Shown: positions 6,400 through 14,819, counted from the first letter of the stretch. The stretch is DNA of 64,000 nucleotides from Ruminococcus sp. (GCA_021770655.1 JAETQO010000003.1:45090-109089); one strand, 5' to 3'. The notes: generated by a model from the letters alone, not told the origin. Numbers and translations are program-made.

Positions 6400-6436
6400 G
6401 CCCCGTCAAAACCTTGTTTTTTTTATTTGGCGGGGC
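6400..6436. repeat. Strong stem-loop upstream of the leader ORF
   Basis: GCCCCGTCAAA (6400-6410) pairs with TTTGGCGGGGC (6426-6436) with one G-T pair and a T-rich loop. No clear T tract follows on either strand. It marks the boundary between the element and the sulfur operon. Confidence 0.6.
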
Positions 6437-6529
6437 TGATACCTGTTATTTAGTTCATAGATTTACGAACTGACAGTCCATTTATAATTGAATTGTTGTG
6501 CCATTATAAAGATGGCATAAACTAGAAAC

Positions 6530-7717
6530 TTATATGTTATGGCAACAACGAACTGCTTTTTCAAACTGTTCAAGAGCCTGCTCTAAAGTTTTTCGGGGAC
6601 ATGCTAATACGATACGCTGAAACTGGTCGGAACATTTACCGAAAATATGTCCAGCATCTAACCATAGTCTCGCTTTGTTGATGATAAGCTCATTTAATTC
6701 CTTACGTTCCAGTCCTAATCTTGAGCAGTTAAGCCAAGCAAAATAAGTTCCATCAGGCTCTACCAGGAAGATTTTGGGGAGCCTGTCCCGAATAAAATCG
6801 CGCAAATAATCCAAATTATCACGCAGATAAGCCTTGCACTGCGAAAGCCATTCATCTCCCTTTTCATAAGCCGCTTTGGAAGCGACCAAGCCTAATGTAT
6901 TCAACTGAGAATATCCGTTTCTCTCCATTTCTTTTTTGACTTTTCTCCGGTATTCCGCATTAGGAATCCAAATATTCGCAATCTGCAAGCCTGCAAGATT
7001 AAAGGTTTTACTGGGTGCAGTGCAAATGATAGACTGATCTGTTAATTCGGGGCATGCTTTTGCAAACACCGTGTGCGGATGCTCCGGGAAAGCAAAATCG
7101 CAGTGTATCTCATCCGATGCAATGATAACACCGTATTTTTTGCATATTTCTCCAATTTGCTTGAGCTCCGCTTCCGTCCAGACCCGTCCTACAGGATTAT
7201 GGGGCGAGCAAAGGATAAACAGTTTCACCCGGTTTTCCTTGATCTTCGCCTCGAAATCAGCAAAATCGATCGAGTACCGTCCGTCTGCATACTCCAGTTC
7301 ATTTTCGATAAGCGTTCGGTCGTTATCTCGAATAATGGAGTAAAAAGGATAATAGACCGGCGTTTGAATCATAACGCTATCGCTGGGATTGGTGAGAGAG
7401 CGAATTGCCAGTGCTAGTGCAAAAACCACACCTGGAGTTTTCACAAGCCACTCAGACTTCGGCTTCCATCCCAAATGACGCTGAAACCATCCTGATACTG
7501 CTTCGTAGTATTCTTTTTTGACCTCGCTGTAACCGAAAATACCATGACTGACAGCCTTATGCAGGGCGTCAAGGATCGGTTCTGCGGTGGGAAAATCCAT
7601 ATCTGCAATCCAAAGCGGAAGAACGTCTGCTGGATAACCACGCTCGACTGAAAAATCGTATTTTAGGCTGCTTGTATTTCGGCGGTCTATAATTGTGTTG
7701 AAATTATATTTTTCCAT
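6530..7717 (-). CDS. MalY/PatB-family PLP aminotransferase (C-S beta-lyase type)
   Basis: 395 aa fold-type I PLP enzyme. Visible motifs are the substrate-side PLWIADMDFPT, SPHNPVGRVW, SDEIHCDF (the Asp contacts the PLP pyridine) and APSKTFNLAG (Schiff-base Lys). The length equals the MalY/PatB family norm. These enzymes split cystathionine or cysteine into pyruvate/homocysteine, ammonia and sulfide. It is the last gene of the minus-strand sulfur operon, about 40 bp after the TSCPD gene, with GGAG before the ATG. C-S lyase activity fits the operon better than transamination, but the sequence alone cannot exclude the latter. Confidence 0.85.
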   Translation of the reverse strand: MEKYNFNTIIDRRNTSSLKYDFSVERGYPADVLPLWIADMDFPTAEPILDALHKAVSHGIFGYSEVKKEYYEAVSGWFQRHLGWKPKSEWLVKTPGVVFALALAIRSLTNPSDSVMIQTPVYYPFYSIIRDNDRTLIENELEYADGRYSIDFADFEAKIKENRVKLFILCSPHNPVGRVWTEAELKQIGEICKKYGVIIASDEIHCDFAFPEHPHTVFAKACPELTDQSIICTAPSKTFNLAGLQIANIWIPNAEYRRKVKKEMERNGYSQLNTLGLVASKAAYEKGDEWLSQCKAYLRDNLDYLRDFIRDRLPKIFLVEPDGTYFAWLNCSRLGLERKELNELIINKARLWLDAGHIFGKCSDQFQRIVLACPRKTLEQALEQFEKAVRCCHNI

Positions 7718-7757
7718 TGTTAAATCTCCAACGCTTGTTTCAAACAGGGGTCAGCAC

Positions 7758-8003
7758 TTACAGCAATTCCTTTAAAGCTTTCGCTAATTGATCCGGGCAG
7801 GAAGTTCCTCTGCCGCCACAATCTATTCCTTCCAATTTTTGAATTGTGTCTTCAATTCTCATTCCTTGCACAAGCTGAGAAATTCCAATCGCATTGCCGG
7901 CGCAACCGCCTACGAATTTCACACTTTTTATAAATTCATTATTATCCACTTCAATATGTATTTCTCTGGAGCAAACACCTTTGGGTTTATAAATCACTTT
8001 CAT
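7758..8003 (-). CDS. TSCPD-domain small protein (TIGR03905-like)
   Basis: 81 aa, the size of the TIGR03905 family. The C-terminal TSCPDQLAKAL motif gives the domain its name. A glycine/cysteine-rich middle (VGGCAGNAIG and CGGRGTSCPD) includes Cys residues that could bind metal or Fe-S. A related TSCPD domain occurs in ribonucleotide reductases and radical enzymes. The biochemical role is unknown. AAGAAGG precedes the ATG. It is embedded in the sulfur operon between the M20 hydrolase and the C-S lyase. Confidence 0.8.
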   Translation of the reverse strand: MKVIYKPKGVCSREIHIEVDNNEFIKSVKFVGGCAGNAIGISQLVQGMRIEDTIQKLEGIDCGGRGTSCPDQLAKALKELL

Positions 8004-8018
8004 ACCTTCTTTCTTATG

Positions 8019-9146
8019 TTACGACAATGTTTTATATAATATATTGCTTATAAATGATACTGCACCGTCTATTGCTTCAGGGTCAACTTTAAATTTCGGG
8101 TGATGCAGAGGATATCCTTTACCTGTACCGATCTTCAAATACAGCCCCTGTGCTTTTTCGTTAAGCTCTGTAAAGCTGCTGAAATCATCGCTAACCATCT
8201 CGGGTATAAAATTCACCGATTTCATACCTTCTTCTTTGGCGGAGTTTTCCGCCGTGTTGCAAAGTGAAGCCGAGTTTATTACAGCCGATGCACCTCTTAT
8301 CCACTGTAATTCGCATTCCGCTTCCGTTATATCCTTGAAACCTTGAACGATTCGATGAAAGGACTCTCTTATTGTCCGTCTGACCTCATCACTAAGCGTT
8401 CTAACTGTTCCTTCAAGATAGGCGGTATCCGGTATAATATTCCATGCTGTTCCGCCGTCAATATGTGTAAAACTAATAACAACTGGCTCTGACGGAGGTA
8501 TTTCTCTTCCGGCAAAATTTTGTAAATCAGACATCAATGAGGAGAGGGCGACTATGGGATTGTTTCCGAGATGCGGGGTTGCGGCATGAGTACCTATGCC
8601 TTTTACATCAATTCGGAATCGATCAACAGCTGCCATAACGCCGCCGACCTTGATGCCAGCCTCTCCGATCGACATTGCGGGGTCGGCATGAAATCCATAA
8701 AACTCCGATACATGCTTCAATACACCTGTGCCGAGAATGTGCTTTGCTCCGTCAAACGCTTCCTCACCCGGCTCAAATGCAATGTAAACAGTTCCACTAA
8801 ACTGGTTTTTTATTCTGTTCAGGCGAATTGCAACGCCCAAAGCAACAGTAGTATGAAAATCGTGTCCGCATGCATGCATGACATTCGTATTGCAGGAAGC
8901 ATAATCCAATCCGGTTTCCTCCTGAATCGGTAAAGCGTCTATATCTGCTCGCAGACATACAGTTTTCCCTTGCTTTTTTCCGTGTATTACAGCAATCAGT
9001 CCAGTTGATAAATTTGTTTCTACGATATCGATTCCGTTGATAACCAATATTTCCCGTATTTTTTTCGTTGTCTCAGTTTCCTTAAAGCCAAGCTCGGGAT
9101 TGGCATGAAACCATTTGAAAATCTCTGTCAAATTAAACTTATCCAT
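8019..9146 (-). CDS. M20-family amidohydrolase (N-acyl amino acid deacylase)
   Basis: 375 aa from the ATG at 9146. GGAGG lies just before it, and the ORF-track start at 9200 would overlap the upstream gene. Metal-binding motifs: HACGHDFHTT, EPGEEAFDGA, GFHADP and a C-terminal YPLHHPKF. These are two-metal hydrolases removing acyl groups from amino acids or hippurate-like substrates. In Bacillus ytmI-type operons a HipO-like enzyme accompanies a cystine/S-methylcysteine transporter and is thought to deacetylate S-modified N-acetylcysteines. The context here (amino-acid ABC transporter, C-S lyase, LysR) suggests the same role. Confidence 0.85.
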   Translation of the reverse strand: MDKFNLTEIFKWFHANPELGFKETETTKKIREILVINGIDIVETNLSTGLIAVIHGKKQGKTVCLRADIDALPIQEETGLDYASCNTNVMHACGHDFHTTVALGVAIRLNRIKNQFSGTVYIAFEPGEEAFDGAKHILGTGVLKHVSEFYGFHADPAMSIGEAGIKVGGVMAAVDRFRIDVKGIGTHAATPHLGNNPIVALSSLMSDLQNFAGREIPPSEPVVISFTHIDGGTAWNIIPDTAYLEGTVRTLSDEVRRTIRESFHRIVQGFKDITEAECELQWIRGASAVINSASLCNTAENSAKEEGMKSVNFIPEMVSDDFSSFTELNEKAQGLYLKIGTGKGYPLHHPKFKVDPEAIDGAVSFISNILYKTLS

Positions 9147-9178
9147 AGAGCCTCCGTCTATTTTTATGCCGCACAATT

Positions 9179-10747
9179 CTATTTCGATTCCTGACGCCAT
9201 TTTTCAAAACAATTTCTGCACCGTCGCCCGGAAGGAGTTTCACATAATCCGCCGACAGAAGTACATTTAAGCGAATCCGACATCTGTTTCCCCAGTTTAT
9301 CAGCCTCATCCACCACCTCATGAAAAGGAATAACTGCATTTCTGCCCGAAAGTGCAATATCTGAAAAAGTAATCGACATGACAATCGCAGTGATAAATCT
9401 GCTTAAGCACGGCTGATTATGACCGCCCGGTATGGGATCGCATGGCCATCCCAGTGCTGCTTGCAAAGTCAGGGAAGCCGCAGCTTCTACCTGTTCCGGC
9501 GTTCCGCCTACCATTTGAGCAATACCTGCTGCCGCCATCGCTCCGCATATGCCGCATTCACCTGCACAACCCAGCATTTCACCTGTAGGATTTGTTCTTG
9601 TATAGGCAATTGCCCCAACACCGGCAGCAACAAACAGACCGTCCAAAACTGATTCATCGTTGTACCCATATGCTTCTTTAACCGCACGCATAGCCGAAAA
9701 AAGAAAGCCGCCGCCCGTACCCATAGGACCGGGAATAAGAGGAATTCCTTTGATTAACGCCTGAACTCCAAAAGCATAATGTATCGCTTTGGCAATAATC
9801 GTACCTGCAATGGGAGTTTTGTTAGATTCGTAATTTCTCCAAGCCGCATAATGATATCCAGAATATGGAGTTTTTAAGATTTCACGATCATTCTCGTACA
9901 CTGCCTGCGTTTGCTTTTCCATAATCGTGCGGATCGTTTTCATGTATTCTATGATCTTGTTTTTCGTCCACCCCGACGCATTCTCTTCATATATGACGGC
10001 TACCTCGGACAGAGAGAGGTTTTCTTTCTTTGCGAAAGCTATCCATTCCTCGAATGTGGTAAACAACTGCTTCTTTCTTTTAGCAAAGGTCGGAACAGGC
10101 AGTATAGGATCAAGCTGGAATATAACCGATTCAAGCTGTTCTGATAGTTGCTCAAGGCGTCTTTCCGAGCGAATACAATATAGCTTTTCTCCATTTATCC
10201 CCAGAATAGATTCTACGCTCAATATGCCGTCGGCATTTTTACACAATTCCGGAACATCCACTTTTTCTGCAAAAACACAGGTGAGAAAAGAGTCTCCGAT
10301 AAAGCGATAAGGCACTCCCATAATCTGAACCGTTTCGACCATTCCTCCGCCCGTAGAATTTCCCATAAGTGTTACTATATGATCTTCCGTATCTGTCAGC
10401 ACAAATTTCACGGCATTGGGATGCGATCCTTTCGGGAAATCCACATGCTTAAACTTATAATCTATTCCTTCATCGGTCAAAATTTGCTTAATATCAAAAA
10501 TGCATTTGTCATCCGGGAATAGTCCGTATGCTCCGGCAAGCATCCCCAGGTCCTCGTTCATTAGCCCAAAAGTACCTGCAAAAGAGCCGTTTTTGTCAAG
10601 CTCTATTAAAATGTGCTTTAAAGGAGCTGTGAGGAGTCTATGAGCCATACAGCCGAGCCTGCACGGCCCAGCTGTATGGGAACTCGAACCCGGCTGCATA
10701 ACCGGACCGAATACATCATTGAAAAATTCGGGATAATATTCTACCAT
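9179..10747 (-). CDS. Single-chain iron-sulfur L-serine dehydratase-like enzyme
   Basis: 522 aa. The N-terminal beta-type domain starts with the substrate motif QPGSSSHTAGPCRLG. The alpha domain has MLGCAGECGICGAMAAAG, LGWPCDP and GGHNQPCLSRF. The Cys in these three places match the [4Fe-4S] ligands of bacterial L-serine ammonia-lyases, which deaminate L-serine to pyruvate. The placement in a cysteine/methionine operon raises a cysteine desulfidase-like substrate as an alternative. It is followed after 33 bp by the M20 gene, and AGGTG precedes the ATG. It needs Fe-S assembly, which the nifS/nifU-like genes nearby could supply. Confidence 0.83.
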   Translation of the reverse strand: MVEYYPEFFNDVFGPVMQPGSSSHTAGPCRLGCMAHRLLTAPLKHILIELDKNGSFAGTFGLMNEDLGMLAGAYGLFPDDKCIFDIKQILTDEGIDYKFKHVDFPKGSHPNAVKFVLTDTEDHIVTLMGNSTGGGMVETVQIMGVPYRFIGDSFLTCVFAEKVDVPELCKNADGILSVESILGINGEKLYCIRSERRLEQLSEQLESVIFQLDPILPVPTFAKRKKQLFTTFEEWIAFAKKENLSLSEVAVIYEENASGWTKNKIIEYMKTIRTIMEKQTQAVYENDREILKTPYSGYHYAAWRNYESNKTPIAGTIIAKAIHYAFGVQALIKGIPLIPGPMGTGGGFLFSAMRAVKEAYGYNDESVLDGLFVAAGVGAIAYTRTNPTGEMLGCAGECGICGAMAAAGIAQMVGGTPEQVEAAASLTLQAALGWPCDPIPGGHNQPCLSRFITAIVMSITFSDIALSGRNAVIPFHEVVDEADKLGKQMSDSLKCTSVGGLCETPSGRRCRNCFEKWRQESK

Positions 10748-10755
10748 TTTTACAC

Positions 10756-11280
10756 CTACTGTTTGGTGTACGCACGCAGATAATCGTCCAAATCAACCTG
10801 AAGTATTTTGTTAATAAGGTTAGTGGCAATCATAATTGTTGCAAAAGCCGTGATAGCAACAATCTGCTCTTCGTTCCAGCGACTCTTCATCTGCTCGAAA
10901 ATTTCGGTAGGAACATTATTGGCATCTTTAACGATAGCACGACCGTAGTCAATAAGGATTCGTTCCTCATCCGTAAAATCGAAGTTGTCAAAATCAATGT
11001 TCAGATCTTTCAAAATCTTTGCAAAAAATGTACCGCACAAAAGACAATCATTTTCTGTTGAAATTGCGTAGCAGAAAAAGTTTACTGCTCGCTCGCCCAG
11101 AAATGCCTCAATTGTTTCCTCAAGAGGGAACCACTCCATCAACGCATGAAAAGCGGGGAGAGAATGAAGCAGAGTAAGTTTCATATTTGTGATTCTGCCG
11201 TGGCTTTTAATTTGATTGTCAATCTCCGCTTTTACCGCATCGGATGCGTTTTCATATTTAACCTGTGAAATATATGCCAT
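10756..11280 (-). CDS. AhpD-like / carboxymuconolactone decarboxylase-family peroxidase-related protein
   Basis: 174 aa, mostly helical, with the family signature and redox pair CLLC (ENDCLLCGTFFAKIL). Such proteins act as alkylhydroperoxidases or thiol relays. It stops 9 bp before the serine dehydratase gene and lies downstream of the ABC ATPase, so it is co-transcribed. RBS AGGAAAGG. In sulfur-uptake operons it may protect against thiol-derived peroxides. That role is inferred. Confidence 0.8.
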   Translation of the reverse strand: MAYISQVKYENASDAVKAEIDNQIKSHGRITNMKLTLLHSLPAFHALMEWFPLEETIEAFLGERAVNFFCYAISTENDCLLCGTFFAKILKDLNIDFDNFDFTDEERILIDYGRAIVKDANNVPTEIFEQMKSRWNEEQIVAITAFATIMIATNLINKILQVDLDDYLRAYTKQ

Positions 11281-11313
11281 AATAAATTACCTTTCCTTTC
11301 TGTACCTTTGCAT

Positions 11314-12066
11314 TTAAATCGTATAATTGAATCTTTGAAGATATCTGTCGAGAAACTGTTTTGCCCTGTCACTTTTGGGATTGGTAAAAAACTCGTTCGG
11401 AGGAGCGCTTTCTAAAATTTCTCCATCCGCCATAAAAGCGATCCTATCAGCGACATCGTGTGCAAAATCCATTTCATGTGTTACAATAAGCATTGTGACC
11501 TTTGCTTCAGACACTTGTTTTATAACACGCAAAACTTCCTGTACAAGTTCGGGATCCAGTGCGGAAGTCGGCTCGTCAAACAGTATGATTTTCGGGTCAA
11601 GAGCCAGAGCCCGTGCAATAGCAACGCGCTGCTTCTGTCCTCCGGACAATGTTCGAGGATAATTGTTTTTCTTGTTAGACAGTCCCACCTTTTCAAGATA
11701 TTGTTTTCCAATATCATCCGCCTCTTCGACAGATTTTTTCTGAACGACTTTCAAAGCCTCTGTTACGTTCTCCAAAACGGTCTTATTTTCAAACAATCCA
11801 AAGCCTTGGAATACCATAGCGGTGCGTTTTCTGGCCTCTCTTTTAATGCGACCGTTAATATCATGTGCATCAAAATAAAAGTCTCCGATCCGAACGGTTC
11901 CTTTGTCGGGTTTTTCCAAAAGATTGATGCAGCGAAGCAAAGTAGATTTTCCCGAACCGCTTGAACCAATCAATGCAACGGTCTGCCCCTCCTCAACGCT
12001 GAGATCAACTCCTTTCAAGACCTCTGTGCTACGAAAAGATTTATGTATTCCTTTAAGTTCGATCAT
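11314..12066 (-). CDS. Polar amino-acid ABC transporter ATP-binding protein (GlnQ/TcyC type)
   Basis: 250 aa. Walker A GSSGSGKST, signature LSGGQKQRVAIARAL, Walker [14 protein letters not shown] and switch His in VTHEMDFAHDVAD. It powers import with the permease upstream, whose stop overlaps its ATG by 4 bp (ATGA). The subfamily is the polar/sulfur amino-acid importers. Cystine or S-methylcysteine is the likely substrate, judged from the sulfur enzymes in the operon. Confidence 0.92.
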   Translation of the reverse strand: MIELKGIHKSFRSTEVLKGVDLSVEEGQTVALIGSSGSGKSTLLRCINLLEKPDKGTVRIGDFYFDAHDINGRIKREARKRTAMVFQGFGLFENKTVLENVTEALKVVQKKSVEEADDIGKQYLEKVGLSNKKNNYPRTLSGGQKQRVAIARALALDPKIILFDEPTSALDPELVQEVLRVIKQVSEAKVTMLIVTHEMDFAHDVADRIAFMADGEILESAPPNEFFTNPKSDRAKQFLDRYLQRFNYTI

Positions 12067-12779
12067 TTTTTGCCTTCTTTCTCATCGCGGTTAGCTCTTT
12101 TTTCAATCACTGCAACAATTCGCTCAAAAATAATGCAAATCACCCAGTAGATCAGAGCTGCGACGATGTATGCTTCAAAAAATCTCGACGCACGACCGGC
12201 AACGATTTTTGCCTGACCCATAATCTCCGGAACTGCAGCTGTGAAAGCCAGCGATGTATCTTTCAGCAAGCCTATAAAAAAATTAGCAAAAACGGGAAGT
12301 CCAATCTTAATCGCCTGCGGCAGAATAATTCTTCTCATAGCCTGAAAAGTGGTCATTCCAACAGAATATGCCGCCTCAAGCTGTACCTTGTCAATAGCTA
12401 AAATGGAAGCGCGTATAGATTCTGTAAGGTAAGCGCCGGCGCTCATTGAAAAAGCTACTAACATAAATACAACTGCAGGTATCCATGATATATCAAATGC
12501 CGTTCCAAATTTTTGATTGATGATCCGTATAAAAATTGGCACTGCATAGTAGACCAGCATAATCTGAACGATCAAAGGCGTACCGCGTATAAACGACACA
12601 TAAACGCCTGTTATTTGCTTCAACACAGGAACATTGTAAATCTTACACATAGCTCCGATAAAGCCTATAACGATACCGATTAAAAATGCTACTACCGCAA
12701 TCAGAAGGGTATACGGGATACCCTTCAATATTTGCGGAATGCATTGGATCATAAAATCAAAATCAAATATTTTACCCAT
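12063..12779 (-). CDS. Amino-acid ABC transporter permease (TcyB/HisM type)
   Basis: 238 aa with about five hydrophobic helices and the cytoplasmic EAA-like loop AAYSVGMTTFQAMRRIILPQAIKIGLP that docks the ATPase. It is preceded by 3 bp after the MetY-SBP fusion gene and overlaps the ATPase start by 4 bp. Only one permease is present, as in homodimeric TcyB-type systems. Its solute-binding protein survives only as a fused fragment in the gene upstream, so the transporter may lack a functional binding protein. Confidence 0.9.
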   Translation of the reverse strand: MGKIFDFDFMIQCIPQILKGIPYTLLIAVVAFLIGIVIGFIGAMCKIYNVPVLKQITGVYVSFIRGTPLIVQIMLVYYAVPIFIRIINQKFGTAFDISWIPAVVFMLVAFSMSAGAYLTESIRASILAIDKVQLEAAYSVGMTTFQAMRRIILPQAIKIGLPVFANFFIGLLKDTSLAFTAAVPEIMGQAKIVAGRASRFFEAYIVAALIYWVICIIFERIVAVIEKRANRDEKEGKK

Positions 12780-12782
12780 AAT

Positions 12783-14501
12783 TTATTTACCGCTCGGCGT
12801 ATAGTCAGCACCGAACCATTCGACTGACAGCTTTGACAATTCTCCGCTCTCAATCAGATTTTTAAGGGCCGCGTCAATCTTGTCACGAAGATCAGCTCCA
12901 ACTGTGTCCTGCTTAAAAATGAAGTAAACCGGTGTTTGTTCAAGCGCTTCACCAACAGCCTTAACATCCAGTCCCTGCAGCTTTGCTTTGCTTACGGCAA
13001 CAGCAGGGTCATTAAGAGTTGCATCGACACGTCCATTTACAATATCCTGAAGAATTGTGGTAACATCTTCGTTGTAATACTGGATAGTGAGAACATTACC
13101 GTGCTCTTCATTCCACTTTTCAGCTGCTTCGTTGTGTGCGTCTCCGACTGTAAGACCGATTGTTTTTCCAACGAGATCCTCAAATGAGGTTATATCATCT
13201 CTGTCACCTTTTACTATGATCTGATTAACTGCTGTATGGTAATCCTCGGCGTTTTCAAGACCAACGGAAATACGAAGCAGATTGCTTGGAATTCCTGCCA
13301 ATTTGTGCAACTCAGGTTCAAGCTCGGAATGCGTTGTTTCCGGAGGATTAGCAATCAGAGAACGTACATCGCCGATATTTACATGGTAAGAAAAAACCTC
13401 CAAAGCATCGATAAATTTTTTCAGCTGATCCCTCGTCCCGTTGAAACCAAAGGAAAAGACAGCTCCGGCTCCGTTGGGGAAGTATTTATCAGCAAGTTCT
13501 TTATAAGGATTCCCTTCCGCAGATGGATATTTCACCCATTCAACCTCTTTCCGGCTTTCAAGATATTTTACGAGTTTTTTGGTCGTAGCAACCTCTTTGT
13601 CAAGTCTTTCGACAATTGTGCTTAGTCCTTGAATCGCAAGATATGCGTCAAATGCGCTGAGCGTTGCTCCGATAAATTCAAGATAGAATATTCTGAGAGC
13701 GGCTATTACGGGAAAATCGGGAGCAAATTCCAATGGTGTGCGTGGATTTCCGTTCAAATCGCGCATTTTGTATGATTTCTCATACAGTTGCGCGAAACGC
13801 TTCTTGTCATATTCGAAATCTCCTTTTTCTACCACAATACCGGCAATCACATTGCCGTGACCAGTTAGTCCTTTTGTAGCAGAATAAACGATAATATCCG
13901 CACCGTGTTCAAACGGTCTGAAAAGATATGGAGTGGCAATCGTATTGTCAACCACCAGTGGAATACCGTGACGGTGTGCTATTTCTGCTATCGCTTCAAA
14001 ATCATAGATTTCAATATTCGGATTGCTGATCGTTTCCAAGTAAATTGCCCGGGTGTTGTCATCGATCAGAGACTCATACTCATTGATATCATCTCTGTTT
14101 TTGACAAACTTTGTTTTTACACCAAACTTCGGCAAAAAATGTGTGAGCGTTTCCTGTGCCGCCCCATAGAGCGAAGATGAGGAAACGATGTTTCCGCCTC
14201 CCTCGGCAAGCAGAAGGATTGTATATGTAATTGCCGCCATTCCGGAAGACAAGGCAATCGCAGCGGATCCTCCGTCCAGATCACAGACTCTTTCCTCCAG
14301 TATGCTTGCTGTAGGATTCCCTACACGAGAATAAATCCCTCCGGTTTCTGCGCCCGTCCATAACCTTCTTGCTCTGTCAATATCCTCAAGGTCAAATGCC
14401 GCTGTTTGATATATAGGAACATTTACTGAGTTGAAATGCTCCGACGAATTGTATCCCGCATGGATACGGTTTGTCTCAAATTGATGCTTTTTATTACTCA
14501 C
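12783..14501 (-). CDS. O-acetylhomoserine sulfhydrylase fused in frame to the C-terminal part of an amino-acid-binding protein
   Basis: 572 aa. Residues 1 to about 420 are a Cys/Met-metabolism PLP enzyme of the MetY type: a YSRVGNPTASILEERV start, LVVDNTIATP, and YSATKGLTGHGNVIAG with the PLP Lys, ending at ISVGLENAED. There the normal last helix is missing. From about 421 (YHTAVNQIIVKGD) come 152 residues of a periplasmic binding protein family 3: SFEDLVGKTIGLTVG, DATLNDPAVA and ESGELSKLSVEWFGADYT. Signal peptide and N-terminal lobe are absent. The frame is open across the junction (about 13241). GTG start with AGGAG upstream. The sulfhydrylase half would make homocysteine or cysteine-type products from acetylated substrate and sulfide. 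The binding-protein half should stay cytoplasmic. It is best read as a deletion fusion of metY with tcyA-like DNA. Confidence 0.88.
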   Translation of the reverse strand: MSNKKHQFETNRIHAGYNSSEHFNSVNVPIYQTAAFDLEDIDRARRLWTGAETGGIYSRVGNPTASILEERVCDLDGGSAAIALSSGMAAITYTILLLAEGGGNIVSSSSLYGAAQETLTHFLPKFGVKTKFVKNRDDINEYESLIDDNTRAIYLETISNPNIEIYDFEAIAEIAHRHGIPLVVDNTIATPYLFRPFEHGADIIVYSATKGLTGHGNVIAGIVVEKGDFEYDKKRFAQLYEKSYKMRDLNGNPRTPLEFAPDFPVIAALRIFYLEFIGATLSAFDAYLAIQGLSTIVERLDKEVATTKKLVKYLESRKEVEWVKYPSAEGNPYKELADKYFPNGAGAVFSFGFNGTRDQLKKFIDALEVFSYHVNIGDVRSLIANPPETTHSELEPELHKLAGIPSNLLRISVGLENAEDYHTAVNQIIVKGDRDDITSFEDLVGKTIGLTVGDAHNEAAEKWNEEHGNVLTIQYYNEDVTTILQDIVNGRVDATLNDPAVAVSKAKLQGLDVKAVGEALEQTPVYFIFKQDTVGADLRDKIDAALKNLIESGELSKLSVEWFGADYTPSGK

Positions 14502-14536
14502 GGTAATTATCTCCTGTTCTTAAATGGTAAAGTATC

Positions 14537-14569
14537 AAAAAAACAGGAAGTCATTTTTCATTGACTTCC
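14537..14569 (-). terminator. Attenuator-like terminator before the metY operon
   Basis: Minus-strand stem GGAAGTCA (14562-14569) / TGACTTCC (14546-14553) with an 8 nt loop, followed by TGTTTTTTT. It lies 36 bp before the GTG of the fusion gene and immediately at the end of the Cys-rich leader ORF. Read-through is required for operon expression, which suggests regulated termination. Confidence 0.8.
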
Positions 14570-14710
14570 AAAGAATGCACTCATTTGATTTTCTGTCCGA
14601 TAATGATAATTAATATCACATTTGAGGCACACAACATCGAATGATATAGCAGTCTTTGTACGGCATCATACACATACACTGGTTGTTTTTTCACATTTGA
14701 TAGTTGTCAT
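14558..14710 (-). CDS. Cys-rich leader ORF with an in-frame TGA (14 codons, or 50 if read through)
   Basis: ATG at 14710 has an ideal AAGGAGG 9 nt upstream. After 14 codons (MTTIKCEKTTSVCV) there is a TGA at 14666-14668, then the same frame stays open for 35 more codons to a TGA inside the attenuator stem. The extended reading has a zinc-ribbon-like pattern, CV-x-C, then 11 residues, then CLKC, with TGA exactly where a Trp (TGG) would fit. Options: (a) a short Cys-containing leader peptide for attenuation; (b) a zinc-ribbon gene broken by TGG to TGA; (c) UGA recoding. I see no convincing selenocysteine insertion hairpin. Confidence 0.5.
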
Positions 14711-14742
14711 GGTAAGGAACCTCCTTTTCTCTCTGTGCTTAT

Positions 14743-14772
14743 AGTATACACTAAAACACTCTGATCGTCCAA
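14743..14772 (-). promoter_or_regulatory. Promoter of the leader-metY operon
   Basis: On the minus strand, TTGGAC (14767-14772) and TATACT (14743-14748) with an 18 bp spacer. The non-consensus -35 fits an activator-dependent promoter. Confidence 0.55.
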
Positions 14773-14773
14773 T

Positions 14774-14810
14774 ATCATATAGGTATAGTAGGTAATAGGC
14801 GTAGCCTATA
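14774..14810 (-). promoter_or_regulatory. Possible LysR-type activator site upstream of the metY promoter
   Basis: Directly upstream of the -35 lies the dyad ATAGGC-GTA-GCCTAT (14795-14809) plus repeated ATAGGTA/TAGGTAA words at about 14780-14798. The position immediately upstream of the -35 is where LysR activators bind. The adjacent lysR gene is the likely source of the regulator. Confidence 0.5.
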
Positions 14811-14819
14811 CCGCAAATT

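Noticed and set aside
14640-14670. Selenocysteine insertion at the leader UGA
   Set aside because: No convincing bacterial SECIS hairpin at the right distance, and no SelA/B/C/D in the window. A Trp codon mutation or a true stop is simpler.
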